Below are positions 21,277 through 34,953 of a stretch of DNA of 64,000 nucleotides, piece by piece (the first letter of the stretch is position 1; every line of letters begins with the position of its first letter). Source of the DNA: Oscarella lobularis (lineage: Eukaryota; Porifera; Homoscleromorpha; Homosclerophorida; Oscarellidae); NCBI RefSeq assembly GCF_947507565.1, contig NC_089179.1, forward strand, positions 434,001 to 498,000, in the 5' to 3' direction. The position numbers and the translations under genes were made by a program. Below the pieces are notes generated by a model. The model ran no database searches and was not told where the DNA came from. It was given only the letters and a program-made list of their open reading frames with translations.

Positions 21277-23894
21277 ATGAATCTCCTTCTTCTCGCTCTC
21301 GCCGGAGCACTTCTCGGAACCGCTCTCGCCGACGACTACCTCTTTCTCGTCGACACGTCGATCAACATGAAAGGCGACCGTTTAACTGCAGTTCGTCAGG
21401 TGAATAAGAACGTCATTTGTAATGAGCTTAGTGCCCATTGTTCGAGACGCGACCCCTATGGATTCCTTTTTAGGCGCTGATGAGTTTCGTTCTGGACGGC
21501 AGGGGAAGCATGCGAGTCGGCGTCGTCGGTTTCGCCGGGAGAGCAAAACGCTACAGCAATCTCATCAGTCTTACGGACACCCCCAATAAACTTCGCTTGC
21601 TCGCGTCGTTGCCAACCGCAGATACGTTGAGTTCGAGCAAGAAATCGTCCCTAGGAAAAGGACTCAAGACGGCGTTACGCGTTCTCGACCGAGAGCGAAA
21701 CACCTCAAACATGAAGAGAACGGTGGTCGTTATCACGGCGAGCCGAGAGACGAAACGGGCGAGACACCGTCTCTCCAACGTCGAAGAAGAGATAAAAAAT
21801 CAAAGTGTCGTTGTTCACGTCGTTGCTATTGGAAGCGAAGCGACCGGAGACGCTTTGCGTCGATTAAGTACAATCTCGAAAGGAATGGTCTTCTACGAAT
21901 CCGAATCGGTTAGTCGCATCATCGTCGACGTCACATCCGCATTGAACTTGAAGTGGTTTCTCTTTATAGGCGGGTCAGCCGTACACTGTGAATGAGGCCT
22001 TGCTTCGCGTCACAAGAGAAACGACTCCCAAAGCCGAGTTGCAATTGCTCCACATGGAAATGTTCTCTCTTTCTCCCGAGAATCCGACGTGGACTGGCTA
22101 CGTCGATATCGATCCGGATGTCGGTGAGGATACCGTTTTCTATATCTGTTGGATGGGAAACAATAAGGCAGACGTCGATTTCGTCATCGTCACTCCGGAT
22201 AATCGCACGTTGACGTCCATTTCTAGTAGTAGTAAATTCGATATGGCGCAGTACAACGTTGAAGGAGTGGCTCAAGTGAGTACTTCCTCCTATTTCGACC
22301 GTGTCGTCATCCCCCGTTTCTTTTTATTAGACTGGAAGATGGACTATGAAGGTGACGAGTACGAGCAGAATTTCCGTCACGTCGTCTGTGGTTTCGAGAT
22401 CCAATACGAGAGAGCTGGTGTCGGTTAAGACAGACGTGAAAATGCTTTCGGGCAAGGCGTTGGGGGGCTTGATTGCGCTCATTACAGCCGACGTCACAAA
22501 GGGAAAATTCCACGTCGCCAACGCCAAGGTCATTGCAACTGTAACGAGACCCAATCAGCCACCGGCAGTTGTCGAGCTTTACGACGACGGCACAAGTAAT
22601 AAGATGACGTTTTGCGTTGATAAATGTCTACCCGTGCAATCTCTCGTCCTCAGGGCTGGACCGACACAAGAACAACGGCCTTTACGTGTACGGTTTCGCC
22701 AACTTTTCCGACAGCGGCTGGTACAACGTTCGAGTGACGGTTACGATAAACGACGACGGCAGCATGCCGCACACCGTCTACGGACACCACGAGGAAATGC
22801 TCACCAAGGAGAATATGACAAAGCCATTCAAACGAATGCAAACGGCGGGTATGTTCAACGTATCGAGGTTCAACGTATCGAGGTTCAAGGTATCGAGTGG
22901 CCGCACGTCGCGTCCAAGCCAAGTGACTGATCTCGTGCTTGTGGGGAAAAAAATTGAGTGCGGCATGGCGACTCTGACCTGGACGGCGCCGGGACGAGGT
23001 TAGAACACGCACAACCCGCATCTTCGTCTCGTGAATTCTCTCTCTTTTAGCCGCTGCTTACGAAGTCCGAATGGCACAAAAAATAACAGATTTGCAGGAC
23101 AATTTCAATGATGCAGCAATAATTCCACCGTCTGCCGTTCTTCCCGACTCGCCGTCTCGCATGGATAGACCCTTACCTGCAGGACAAAAAGAGACGCTAA
23201 AATTCAAATGCGAAGAGTGCCTCTGCCTACCGGTACCCGTCGCCCGCTTCAGAATTCGAGCCGTCAACGACGCAGGAATGTGGTCAGAAGGGTCCACTCC
23301 AATCCCATTCGGACGTAAGAGCACTTATTAAATAATTCATATGGCAAATTTGATAAGCTGTGTGTCTAGAGGTGAAATGTGAAAACGAGCCACGCGTTAG
23401 CGAAGGCATGATTGCCGAGTCTCCTCAGTTGCATCACAGATCGGCGAGATCCGCCTTTCTTCTGGATTCTTGCAAGTGTGACGTCACCACTATCAAAATT
23501 CCAGTCTGCGAACAGGAGCTCAGTAAGAACACCCCCCGTGAAAATACTCGCTCACATTGACTGACTCTCGTTTTTAGCGTTTCTAGGAAATATTAAATCC
23601 TTTACAACGACGTCACTCGGTTATCAAAAGGCAACAATGACAAGCGTGACAATCTATTCGCCCTACTTTCCAGACGGAATGGATATCGACCAAGATATTG
23701 AGATCACCAGTCGATGCGTCAAATGTAAATCACTTCGCGTCGATAGATGGTTCGCCGTAACGGCCAACATGGATCCGGCCGACGAGCAGTTTTACACGGA
23801 CGGCAGGAGCATGGTACGAGGCGTGTCCGAAAGTGCCATAGCCAAAACGAAAGGAAGAATTGTGAAGCATCTTAGCAACTGTTCCAAGGGATAA
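21277..23894 (+). CDS. Secreted VWA protein resembling the C-terminal half of CLCA proteins
   Basis: Signal peptide MNLLLLALAGALLGTALA, then directly a von Willebrand A domain (DDYLFLVDTSINMKGDRL; RVGVVGFAGRAKRY; KRTVVVITASRE; VVHVVAIGSEATGDALRRLS). The metal-site motif is DTSIN rather than DxSxS. Downstream are a beta-rich region (TGRWTMKVTS; VVELYDDGT; NGLYVYGFANFSDSGWYNVR) and a fibronectin-III-like module (PSQVTDLVLV, LTWTAPG, FRIRAVNDAG). These parts and their order match calcium-activated chloride channel regulators, but the N-terminal CLCA metalloprotease domain is absent. Two further exons (about 23370-23525 and 23578-23894) encode a Cys-containing C-terminal domain I do not recognise. 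The start is the first ATG; an upstream in-frame TTG was ignored. Confidence 0.65.
22853..22897 (+). repeat. Three 15-base in-frame tandem repeats
   Basis: GTTCAACGTATCGAG occurs twice and then once with a single change (AAGG for AACG). In the CLCA-like protein it encodes FNVSRFNVSRFKVSS-type repeats, adding potential N-glycosylation sites (NVS) just before the fibronectin-III-like module. Confidence 0.85.
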
Positions 23895-23971
23895 TAGACG
23901 TATAAGAGCACGATGATCTCACGTTTAGATGACTGGTATAAAATTATTTCCTTATCCCACGTATTGATTAA

Positions 23972-27400
<3,429 letters not shown>

Positions 27401-27467
27401 CACTGGAACGTTAGCGCACGTCTCGTTGAGCTGCGTTTATACGGGCATCTCTTTCAGTTTCAGGGGC

Positions 27468-27555
27468 CAGACCGGCCAGACCGGCCAGACCAGACCGGGG
27501 GGGCTCTCTGACCCGGTCTGACCACGTGTCACGTGAACACTGAAGCTGTATATAG
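27468..27555. promoter_or_regulatory. Promoter region with twin CACGTG and GACCGG repeats
   Basis: CACGTGTCACGTG places two CACGTG palindromes at 27523 and 27530. Upstream, a 9-base CCAGACCGG motif is repeated in tandem (27472-27498) and appears inverted (ACCCGGTCTG) at 27511. A TATA-like GTATATAGAG follows at about 27548. The region lies between GLE1 (minus) and the BIR/RING gene (plus). Confidence 0.55.
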
Positions 27556-27637
27556 AGAACCCACAACTGGCTTCGTACATCTATGACGAAGCCCCATGAT
27601 GATGTCACGCCTTTCCGTTACGTTTTAGCCGTATATA

Positions 27638-28834
27638 ATGAGTGCTGACTCAGCAGATCGTCAGTCGTTAACTTCTTCAATCATGAACGACGACGACGTC
27701 ATTAGAGCGTCGTGCTACCGTACCTTTTTCGACAACGGAAGGTCCTTATTGCCCGACGAATGTCCGTTTGGTGCCTCTTACTTCGCCGATCACGGCTTCG
27801 TCTATGCAGGCGACGATTTCACACGCGATTGCGTGCAGTGTCACGAATGCGCCGTACGATTATCACGATGGCGCCCAGGTGACGATGTCGTCGACCGACA
27901 CGGGCGGGAGAGCCTCCATCCGTGCGAACAAGGCGGACATTTGCTTCAACGCGAGTTGCGAGACCCCACCCAACCTACCTCAGATGACGCAGCTAGCGTT
28001 TACGCCGCCGTCGGGCAATCGGAGACTCTCGCATCCTCTTCCTATCTACGAGAGCGCACGTTTCGTTCGTCGTCGCCGACGCGAACAGCGACCAAACTCG
28101 CGTCTGCGGGATTCGTTGAAGTGGAGGGGAGGGGCGACGCTCTCATGTGCGCGTCATGTCTCCTCCTCGTAGAAACCGCCGACGATCCTGCAGCGCTCCA
28201 TCGTCGTCTCTCGCCGCAATGCATTTTCTCCTCCGTCGACGGCGATTCTCACGGTCGCGCCGAAAGCTCCGAGTCTCCGGAAGCGGAACCGACCTCCCGT
28301 CTTCGTCGTCAGTTTGACGAAATTACTAGACGTCGTCAGGCGACGCTGAGCTGTCGACCGGGGACTCTCCGCGGCCAAACCTGTGCTGATCCGCGGCGCA
28401 TTCCTACAGCCGAACCGACTCTTGCGCCGTTTTTGAGGTGGATGAAAGTGCAGAGCTGTTCTATTTGCCTGGAGCAAGTGCCAAGTTGCTGTCTAAAACC
28501 ATGTGGCCACGTCGCCACATGCGCGGATGAGGAGTCACGGTGTTTTGAAAGGCTCAGAGAGTGTCCTATATGCAAAACTGACATCGAATCAAAAGAGATA
28601 ATGACTATTATTTCTCAGAATGCCGAGGGAGGCGACGTTCCTACGCCCACTATGTCGGATGAATGGGCTGTTATGGTGTACTGTACCTGCAAAGAAGTTG
28701 GCAGTGGTGGTGTGGCGGTGTTGGATTCTTGTCAGCATTGTGTATGCTTTGAGTGCTTCACAAAAGACGAAATCACCAAGTGTCCTATTTGCGCGACTGC
28801 TATTGATTCTTTTTACCGGGCTAGATTTCCCTAA
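27638..28834 (+). CDS. IAP-type protein: two BIR domains and two RING-like domains
   Basis: Single-exon gene, 398 residues. BIR1 (about 23-97) has RASCYRTFF, FADHGFVYAG, and the zinc pattern VQCHEC, then H and C (DRHGRESLHPC). BIR2 (about 138-198) is divergent: RERTFRSSS, LASAGFVEV, CASC, LHRRLSPQC. A RING follows (CSICLEQVPSCCLKPCGHVA ... CPIC), then a second, shorter RING-like module (CTCKEVG, CQHCVCFECF, CPICATAI) ends the protein. IAPs of this layout bind caspases or signalling adaptors and act as ubiquitin ligases; the target here is unknown. It is tandem with a second BIR/RING gene downstream. An in-frame ATG 45 bases on (MNDDDVIRA) is an alternative start. Confidence 0.8.
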   Translation: MSADSADRQSLTSSIMNDDDVIRASCYRTFFDNGRSLLPDECPFGASYFADHGFVYAGDDFTRDCVQCHECAVRLSRWRPGDDVVDRHGRESLHPCEQGGHLLQRELRDPTQPTSDDAASVYAAVGQSETLASSSYLRERTFRSSSPTRTATKLASAGFVEVEGRGDALMCASCLLLVETADDPAALHRRLSPQCIFSSVDGDSHGRAESSESPEAEPTSRLRRQFDEITRRRQATLSCRPGTLRGQTCADPRRIPTAEPTLAPFLRWMKVQSCSICLEQVPSCCLKPCGHVATCADEESRCFERLRECPICKTDIESKEIMTIISQNAEGGDVPTPTMSDEWAVMVYCTCKEVGSGGVAVLDSCQHCVCFECFTKDEITKCPICATAIDSFYRARFP

Positions 28835-28922
28835 AGTTTTCCGGTTTTTTGTACAGTGTAAAAGGATTTCTTACCAAATTTATATCTGTGCGCACAAATC
28901 GCCGGTAGGGACTCTACCGACG

Positions 28923-28965
28923 GCTTCTTACCAATCCTAGCCATTGGTTAGGATTGGTAAGAAGC
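28923..28965. repeat. Perfect 17-base inverted repeat (hairpin) in the BIR gene spacer
   Basis: Arms 28923-28939 (GCTTCTTACCAATCCTA) and 28949-28965 are exact reverse complements around a 9-base loop. A smaller stem, CGGTAG/CTACCG, precedes it at about 28901. It lies 89 bases after the first BIR gene, so it may form in that transcript's 3' UTR, or be a mobile-element remnant. Confidence 0.8.
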
Positions 28966-28980
28966 CCATGGTAGTAGTAG

Positions 28981-29124
28981 CCATTGTTGCATAACCTAAA
29001 AGCAACAGGCACGGTTGTCACGCGTCGAGCTATTTTAAGCCCCGCCCAAGAAGCCCATTGTTGCATAACCTAAAAGCAACAGGCACGGTTGTCTCACGCG
29101 TCGAGCTATTTTAAGCCCCGCCCA
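28981..29124 (+). repeat. Tandemly duplicated promoter-like block before the second BIR gene
   Basis: Two ~70-base copies (28981-29048 and 29055-29124) differ only by a two-base insertion. Each holds CCATTGTTGCATAACCTAAA, ACGCGTCGAGCTATTTTAAG and a GC box CCCCGCCC; the second is followed by CCAATAAC. A TATA-like ATACATATAAAC lies at about 29149. The near identity points to a recent duplication. Confidence 0.8.
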
Positions 29125-29194
29125 ATAACAATCACGAGACGTTTTTGGTATACATATAAACACAGTGTTATCAACTGTACACTGTACTTTTCAT

Positions 29195-30496
29195 ATGGCG
29201 ACGGCGACGATGGCGACGAACAACGAAGAAGAAACACGTTACGAGTCATTCTTCGACAACGGACTCCTCCGGTTACCAGCGACTTGTCCGCACAGCCCTA
29301 GAGAATTCGCGAAGAAGGGATTCTTCTATCGCGGAAAGGAGGCGCGCGATGAAGTCGTTTGTTACACGTGTGGCGTCGGAATTAGCGAATGGGAGCCACA
29401 CGACGACATAGACAGTGAACATCGACGATTCCGCTCGATCTGCCCGCTGCTCAAAAAAACGGCCCACTGCACTGACGACGAAGAGCCCAAGCGCCAAGAT
29501 CTCTCGTCATCGCTGGCGGCATCGCTGGCTTTGGCTTCGTCCGAATCCAAAGCCTTTTCCGCGTCGAGTGTAGCGCGTGATCGCGCAGCAGTCCACGACG
29601 GCGAGAGCGGCGTTCGACACGGCGAAACGGAAGGTGAATACAACATCGACGACGGCGACTCGCTCAGATGCAACTTCGTCGAAGAGAATATCGAAACCGA
29701 TCGACGTCATCAGTCTTCGCGGGGGGTCAACGTGGCGACTCGCCCAGACACATTTCGAGGCCGAGAGACGATCGCCACCACCGCGCTTGCCACTGGTGAA
29801 TTGGTTGAAGTCGAAAGGCCCGAGAGCGAAGTGTACAGCTTTGAATCAAACGTCTTGTCGGCGTTGAGCGCAGCGCGCGAGCGCACAGTCTCCGATGATG
29901 AAGAGGGCGGCATTCGACACACGTTCTTTGACGAAACGGAAGCCGAAAACAATGACGACGGCGACTCGCGCTTTTCGCCTAGATCTAACTTCGTCGAGCT
30001 CGAAAAGAGTGCAATCGAAACCGAAGCTAATTGGCGTCATCTCGACTCGCGGGAGGTCTGCGCGGGCCAAGAGTCAGAGACAACTCGGATCGTCGCATCG
30101 GCTGTCGAGACGCCCAAAAGCGACGTGCCTTGCTTCGATGATTGGGAGACGAGTGAAAACAGTGCACTCTGTTCGATCTGTACGATAAGACCTCGAAATC
30201 GTGTTGCGATGCCGTGCGGACACGTTTTCTGCGCTCAATGCCTCGACTGGGCATTCGATCACGGCGATAAGTGTCTTTTGGGATGCGGGAGTAAGATTGA
30301 AAAGTCTGTAGCAGTATCCTTGCCGACGTCCAAGTCCGACTTCCTTGCCATGTGTCTTCAATGCCGAAAAAACGAAATAAATGTTCGCTTCAGATGCGGA
30401 CATAGCATCCTTTGTAACGACTGTGCGAAAACGGCGGTCAAGTGTATGTACTGTATGACTCCTGTGGAAAACAGGCAGGTCATATATTTCTCGTAG
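29195..30496 (+). CDS. IAP-like protein: one BIR, repeated acidic linker, two RING-like domains
   Basis: Single exon, about 433 residues from the ATG at 29195 (MATATMATNNEEE); the earlier in-frame GTG was not used. The BIR (about 15-85) reads RYESFFDNG, FAKKGFFYRG, VVCYTCGVGISEWEPHDD, then H and C. A 200-residue acidic linker contains two related ~90-residue units (SVARDRAAVHDGESGVRHGE and SAARERTVSDDEEGGIRHTF, each followed by an acidic stretch and CNFVE/SNFVE). The C-terminus holds a RING (CSICTIRPRNRVAMPCGHVF ... CLLGC) and a second one (CLQCRKNEINVRFRCGHSIL, CMYC) close to the stop. It is a diverged paralogue of the upstream gene. A small 3' hairpin follows the stop at 30532-30555. Confidence 0.8.
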   Translation: MATATMATNNEEETRYESFFDNGLLRLPATCPHSPREFAKKGFFYRGKEARDEVVCYTCGVGISEWEPHDDIDSEHRRFRSICPLLKKTAHCTDDEEPKRQDLSSSLAASLALASSESKAFSASSVARDRAAVHDGESGVRHGETEGEYNIDDGDSLRCNFVEENIETDRRHQSSRGVNVATRPDTFRGRETIATTALATGELVEVERPESEVYSFESNVLSALSAARERTVSDDEEGGIRHTFFDETEAENNDDGDSRFSPRSNFVELEKSAIETEANWRHLDSREVCAGQESETTRIVASAVETPKSDVPCFDDWETSENSALCSICTIRPRNRVAMPCGHVFCAQCLDWAFDHGDKCLLGCGSKIEKSVAVSLPTSKSDFLAMCLQCRKNEINVRFRCGHSILCNDCAKTAVKCMYCMTPVENRQVIYFS

Positions 30497-30699
30497 ATGG
30501 TTTATTCTACTATTGTACCTCTTTTCCTTGCTATGCTCTCTAAGCTGAGAGCATATTTTATGAACTTTTATCTTACCTGAAGATCTATGAATTTTTATAG
30601 TCTTGTGCTTTCTTGTATAGGCCTCTCTGAGAGTTTACCTAGTTTTAAAAATACAGCAATAGTGGTTCACATGAGTTTACGTTCAAACATGTACGTGTG
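30497..30699. other. Convergent 3' spacer, second BIR gene / PNLDC1
   Basis: No gene is seen. A 9-base stem (TATGCTCTC / GAGAGCATA, 30532-30555) closes a 6-base loop 35 bases after the BIR gene stop, and could shape that transcript's 3' end. A+T-rich sequence elsewhere fits 3' UTRs on both strands. Confidence 0.4.
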
Positions 30700-33455
30700 T
30701 TATTTTTTACACACGCAGTAGCACCCAATTCCACCCAAAACCGTAAGTGCGACTCCAACAAATATTCTGAACGAGGCACATCAGAGCTCACACTAACTAT
30801 TAAATTTCCTTACTTGACAGCTCTTTTTGCAGAAGGGTGATCATAGAATCTGTACGCTCTCAGAATAAGAGAAGGATGATCTTTCAACTCTTCAAGCATA
30901 TAAGATGTCCTAAAAATATGAATAACTCATCTAGAGAATAATCCTGCAAACAATGAATTCATACCTTGCTCCACTGGCTGACACGAGCTTTGCCGTGGTG
31001 GGACTCAATTGCTCAACATCAAGAAATCCGTAGCCAGCCAGAAGTCGAGGAAGCTAAAAATTCACTACTGATCAAATAACAGTCTGGACTCAATAATCCT
31101 ACCTGATCAAGTAGCCCAACATCTGCTCCCTCACGCAAAGACACGTGAATGGAAACCAAAGGATATGGCTCTGGATCAGGTCCTTCCAAATTCTGAGAGA
31201 AAACGTTACGTACACAACACCCTCTCCCCAATACAGTAACTTACAAAGTAGGGCATACATGCTCTTGACAACGGTATTCTGTTCTTATGTGGTTGAGCAA
31301 GATTAATGTATTGAGAAAATTTTATTGACTTGCGATCCGAGGGCCTTTTCATGACACAGTTATTTTTTGCAGAGCAAAGGAAAAAGTACTGTACCTCACT
31401 CCGTCAACCACACACAAATGCAAAAAACGAAGGAAGACTGCACAGAGAATTACAGCTAAAGAAAATGTTTCAATAAAAGGCTTACCAAAACCAGTAACAT
31501 AAGCATCATAGCCAGCTTCGTGGAGGCAACCTGTGTCGTCTGGGCAAAGGGTCAATAGATAGATGTAAGGACTTCCATTAGCATGGCCATACTGTATCTT
31601 GAGAAATTATCTGCATGGCCTATTTTAGGGGCCAGAAATCTTGCACTCTTGCTAAACACAATATACGTATATAAAGAAAATCGTGGGATGGTATAATTTG
31701 CCTTTTCAGTCCGTAGTATAATTCGTCCAATGAAGAAAACTGAACCATCAGAGACCGAGACAGATTCTGTAGATCAATGCAACGTGAGAGAGAGGCTCGA
31801 CAACAATTCTATTATTGCTCGCCTTTTTCAGTTCACGATAGAGCAGTTTGGTGTCATATACAGACGGAAGTATTCTGTGAATTTCTCGCTTGTAGTCTTC
31901 ATACCGCTCTAAGGATATGTGACCATGTATAAATTTTTAATGACATCAGGGCAATTACCTGGTAAAGGTGCGTGAAATTTTTCGTACAAAAACATCAAAT
32001 CATGCAGGAGATTGTGTCCCACAATTGGCTGCACACGCAAAAAATTATATCAACTATACATTAGGTTCAATGAGTACCTTTTTTGATTCACACAAGTGCC
32101 TGAAGACTTTGGTAAATCCAAGCGCTTCGTCGACAAGCCTACAATCAGCAATAAAGAGTCCATCTCTCTACAAACAGTTGGATACCCAGTCCAGTCTATT
32201 TCTTCCATCTCTAAATCCTCATCGTGTTCCGTATCTCCTCTAGAAACGCTTACGTCAAAAACCATTGACGTTGCCTTGGGCACTGCCTTTAGACATGTCA
32301 CAATCTGATACACGTGGATCTAGCTAGTTAGGGTGAAGCAGAACGGGGTAAGAAAAACCTGTCTTCCAATAATAATCTCGCTATCTACAACTGCTTCAGG
32401 TAGTTTCTTCTTGATTTCCTGTTTGAATATTTCGTGGCAGACGTCTGGTGCAAAATTGCTAGAGAGAAATTCTCGTTTGAAAGAAATGACGCATTCTCAC
32501 TGTCCAGTGGTCCGAGCTCAAGCGTGCTTCCTTCAATGGCCTCAGATAGCCATCGAATCAATCTCTGCAAACGTTTCTTGACTTCATGAATATCCTGAAA
32601 AGATCTGGAAATACATAAGTATTTACTGATTCGTCTGGCAACAGAGACGCTTCACCTTTTGAATTTTTGACGTCGCAGCGATTCTTCCTGAGAATAATTG
32701 CATCAGTGGACGGGCACGTGCTGTATAGTGTCACTGTACCTGCTCAGAATTTAAGAAGGGTATTCCTTCAAATATGACCTACAAAAAAATCATCTCACTT
32801 TCAGTTGGTCAGAACTCTGTCTCTTACTTTGTTGAAGTCAAAATCAAGACGCTGAAGAAACGTCACACTTGAAGACTAGAACATCAATACAGCACAGTGT
32901 ATGAGTAAAAAGAGGCAGAACCACCTGAAACATGATACGAGGATCATAATTTCCACACTGACTTGGAAACAGATAGAAGTTATATGAATGCGCTTGAAAG
33001 CTTCGACAAAAAATAGATAAACAGATAGACACGTGTCTATGGTAATACCTGTTGGTAGAGCGATCATAAACGAACGTCGAAAGACCTAGGCGGAAATTCT
33101 GGCACACAGTCGATTAATTAAATTGCACGATTTACCAAACTGGGTTAGAGTGAAGAGTTGAATGTTCTCTCGCACCCTTCGATATCTCGCGGCGGCGTCT
33201 TCCGTCAATCTAGACCGAGCGGAAGGCGTCCCTTCACGTCCACGTGCACTCGCTACCTCGTCTTACGGAAGATAGTCTAAGTCTTTTGCAACCATGCCCG
33301 AGAATTCGGCGTCGACGGCTGCGTGCAATGGAACATGCTCTGCGAGCTGCGAATTAGGAAGTGACGCGTTTCTTACCGACGAAAATCGACTTGTCTATGT
33401 CGTTCTTGATCTGAGGCAGAAGTTCGTCGAAGTTGTCGCGTGTTACCTCGCACAT
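30700..33455 (-). CDS. PNLDC1: PNLDC1/Trimmer-type DEDD 3'-5' exonuclease with C-terminal membrane anchor
   Basis: PNLDC1 trims piRNA precursors at the 3' end on the mitochondrial surface; PARN is its soluble relative. The first exon reads MCEVTRDNFDELLPQIKNDI, then AAVDAEFSGM carries the first Asp and Glu of the DEDD site. Later exons give LGLSTFVYDRSTNR, YNFYLFP, FNKVIFEGIPFLN, VGHNLLHDLMFLYEKFHAPL (third acid) and CLHEAGYDAYVTG (His and last Asp), so the active site is complete. The C-terminal exon ends FRIFVGVALTVLGGIGCYCV followed by CKK and the stop: a tail anchor, which PARN lacks. This decides for PNLDC1. About a dozen small exons; exact boundaries in the middle are uncertain. It is divergent from QTRT1, 61 bases between starts. 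Confidence 0.8.
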
Positions 33456-33474
33456 GGCTAGCAACACAACAAAA

Positions 33475-33482
33475 TGACGTCA
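33475..33482. promoter_or_regulatory. CRE palindrome in the PNLDC1/QTRT1 divergent spacer
   Basis: TGACGTCA sits 19 bases from the PNLDC1 start and 34 bases from the QTRT1 start, with a half-site (TGACGT) at 33494. In the only 61 bases between the two start codons it is the obvious candidate for shared control. Confidence 0.6.
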
Positions 33483-33516
33483 AAAGAACTCGGTGACGTC
33501 TCGACGTCCCGGATAC

Positions 33517-34716
33517 ATGGCTGGTAAACGCTATCCCTTGCAGTTTCACATCCTCGCCGAATGTCCGGTGACGAGAGCGCGCGTCGCCAAGATGGAGCTG
33601 CCGCACGGCGTCGTCGACACGCCCGTTTTCATGCCGGTCGGCACGCAGGGAACTCTCAAGGGCCTGACGACAGATCAGCTCAAGAACCTCGGATGCCGAA
33701 TCATGCTCGGCAACACGTATCACTTGGCTCTCCGCCCGGGAACGTCGGTTCTCGACAAGGCGGCCGGTTTGCATCGCTTCATGGACTGGGATCGAGCTCT
33801 TCTCACGGACAGCGGCGGATTTCAAATGGTCTCCCTACTCAAACTAGCCGAAGTCACCGAGGAGGGCGTCAAGTTCCAATCGCCGCACGAAAACGATTCG
33901 ACGAGCGAAATGCTTCTCACCCCGGAAAAATCCATAGAAATTCAAAATTCAATAGGTGCCGATATTATGATGCAACTCGATGACGTCGTACACAGCAGCA
34001 CGACGGGAAGTCGACTCGAGGAGGCGATGGAGCGTACGATTCGTTGGCTCGATCGATGCATCGTCGCCAACAAGCGACCAGACAAACAGAATCTCTTCCC
34101 GATCGTCCAAGGCGGACTGAACGCCGACTTGAGACGTCGTTGCGCTGAAGAACTGAAGAAACGCGATTTGGCTGGATACGCAATCGGTGGCCTATCGGGG
34201 GGCGAGGAGAAGTCGTGCTTTTGGCGCATGGTTGAACTGTCCACGCGCATTCTGCCGTTGGAGAAGCCTCGCTATCTAATGGGAGTTGGCTACGCCGTCG
34301 ATTTGGTCGTCTGCTGCGCGTTGGGGTGCGATATGTTTGATTGCGTCTTTCCCACGCGGACGGCGCGCTTTGGAACGGCGCTCGTTGCGACCGGATGTCT
34401 CAATCTGAAAAATAAAGGATTTCGGTTCGATTTTGAGCCTATTGACGCGGACTGTCCTTGTTCGACGTGTCGGAATCATTCGCGGGCCTATTTGCACGCT
34501 CTCTTTGGATCGAAGGAGTCGACGGCCTGTCACCTTTTGACTATACACAACGTCGCTTATCAACTGAACCTCATGGAATCGCTAAGAAAGAGCATACTTG
34601 AAAAGCGGTTTCCTCGTTTCGTTGAAGACTTTATGACGACGATGTATCCATCAAAGGATTATCCCGATTGGGTTGTAGACGCTCTAGCTGCCGTGAATAT
34701 CAGCCTAGGGAAATAA
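33517..34716 (+). CDS. QTRT1: Queuine tRNA-ribosyltransferase catalytic subunit
   Basis: QTRT1 exchanges guanine 34 for queuine in tRNAs for Asp, Asn, His and Tyr. It is a single exon of about 399 residues from the ATG at 33517 ([10 protein letters not shown]); the earlier in-frame GTG is not needed. Motifs in order: [41 protein letters not shown] (catalytic Asp), [51 protein letters not shown] (nucleophilic Asp) and the zinc site [18 protein letters not shown] plus a later His. The full length and complete active site indicate a working enzyme. Being intronless is notable beside its many-exon neighbours, though the frame is clean and the protein matches the family throughout. Confidence 0.96.
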   Translation: MAGKRYPLQFHILAECPVTRARVAKMELPHGVVDTPVFMPVGTQGTLKGLTTDQLKNLGCRIMLGNTYHLALRPGTSVLDKAAGLHRFMDWDRALLTDSGGFQMVSLLKLAEVTEEGVKFQSPHENDSTSEMLLTPEKSIEIQNSIGADIMMQLDDVVHSSTTGSRLEEAMERTIRWLDRCIVANKRPDKQNLFPIVQGGLNADLRRRCAEELKKRDLAGYAIGGLSGGEEKSCFWRMVELSTRILPLEKPRYLMGVGYAVDLVVCCALGCDMFDCVFPTRTARFGTALVATGCLNLKNKGFRFDFEPIDADCPCSTCRNHSRAYLHALFGSKESTACHLLTIHNVAYQLNLMESLRKSILEKRFPRFVEDFMTTMYPSKDYPDWVVDALAAVNISLGK

Positions 34717-34751
34717 CAGACTCGATGCGTTATTCATTTTATCTCTGTTCT

Positions 34752-34910
34752 TTAGAAGTAGTCTAAGACCAAACCCCACATACGACCCACTGTCGTCAAT
34801 TCTTCGTAAACCATCAAAACGTCTAGAAGAAAATTACATGATATTCTCAAGTACAAATTTTTAGTATACCTCAGTTGCATCGCAATCTTCGGTCCAGTGA
34901 CCAAAAGCTA

Positions 34911-34953
<43 letters not shown>

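Noticed and set aside
29165-29194. GTG start for the second BIR gene (and similar TTG/GTG starts elsewhere)
   Set aside because: Nuclear animal genes start at ATG; the first in-frame ATG was used for the BIR gene, QTRT1, PRR11, TMX2, the CLCA-like gene and otopetrins a and c.
30700-33455. Assignment as PARN
   Set aside because: The C-terminal hydrophobic anchor and the LYEKFHAPL block favour PNLDC1; PARN has no membrane segment.
34371-34563. Minus-strand ORFs across QTRT1
   Set aside because: Shadows of a conserved full-length coding exon.
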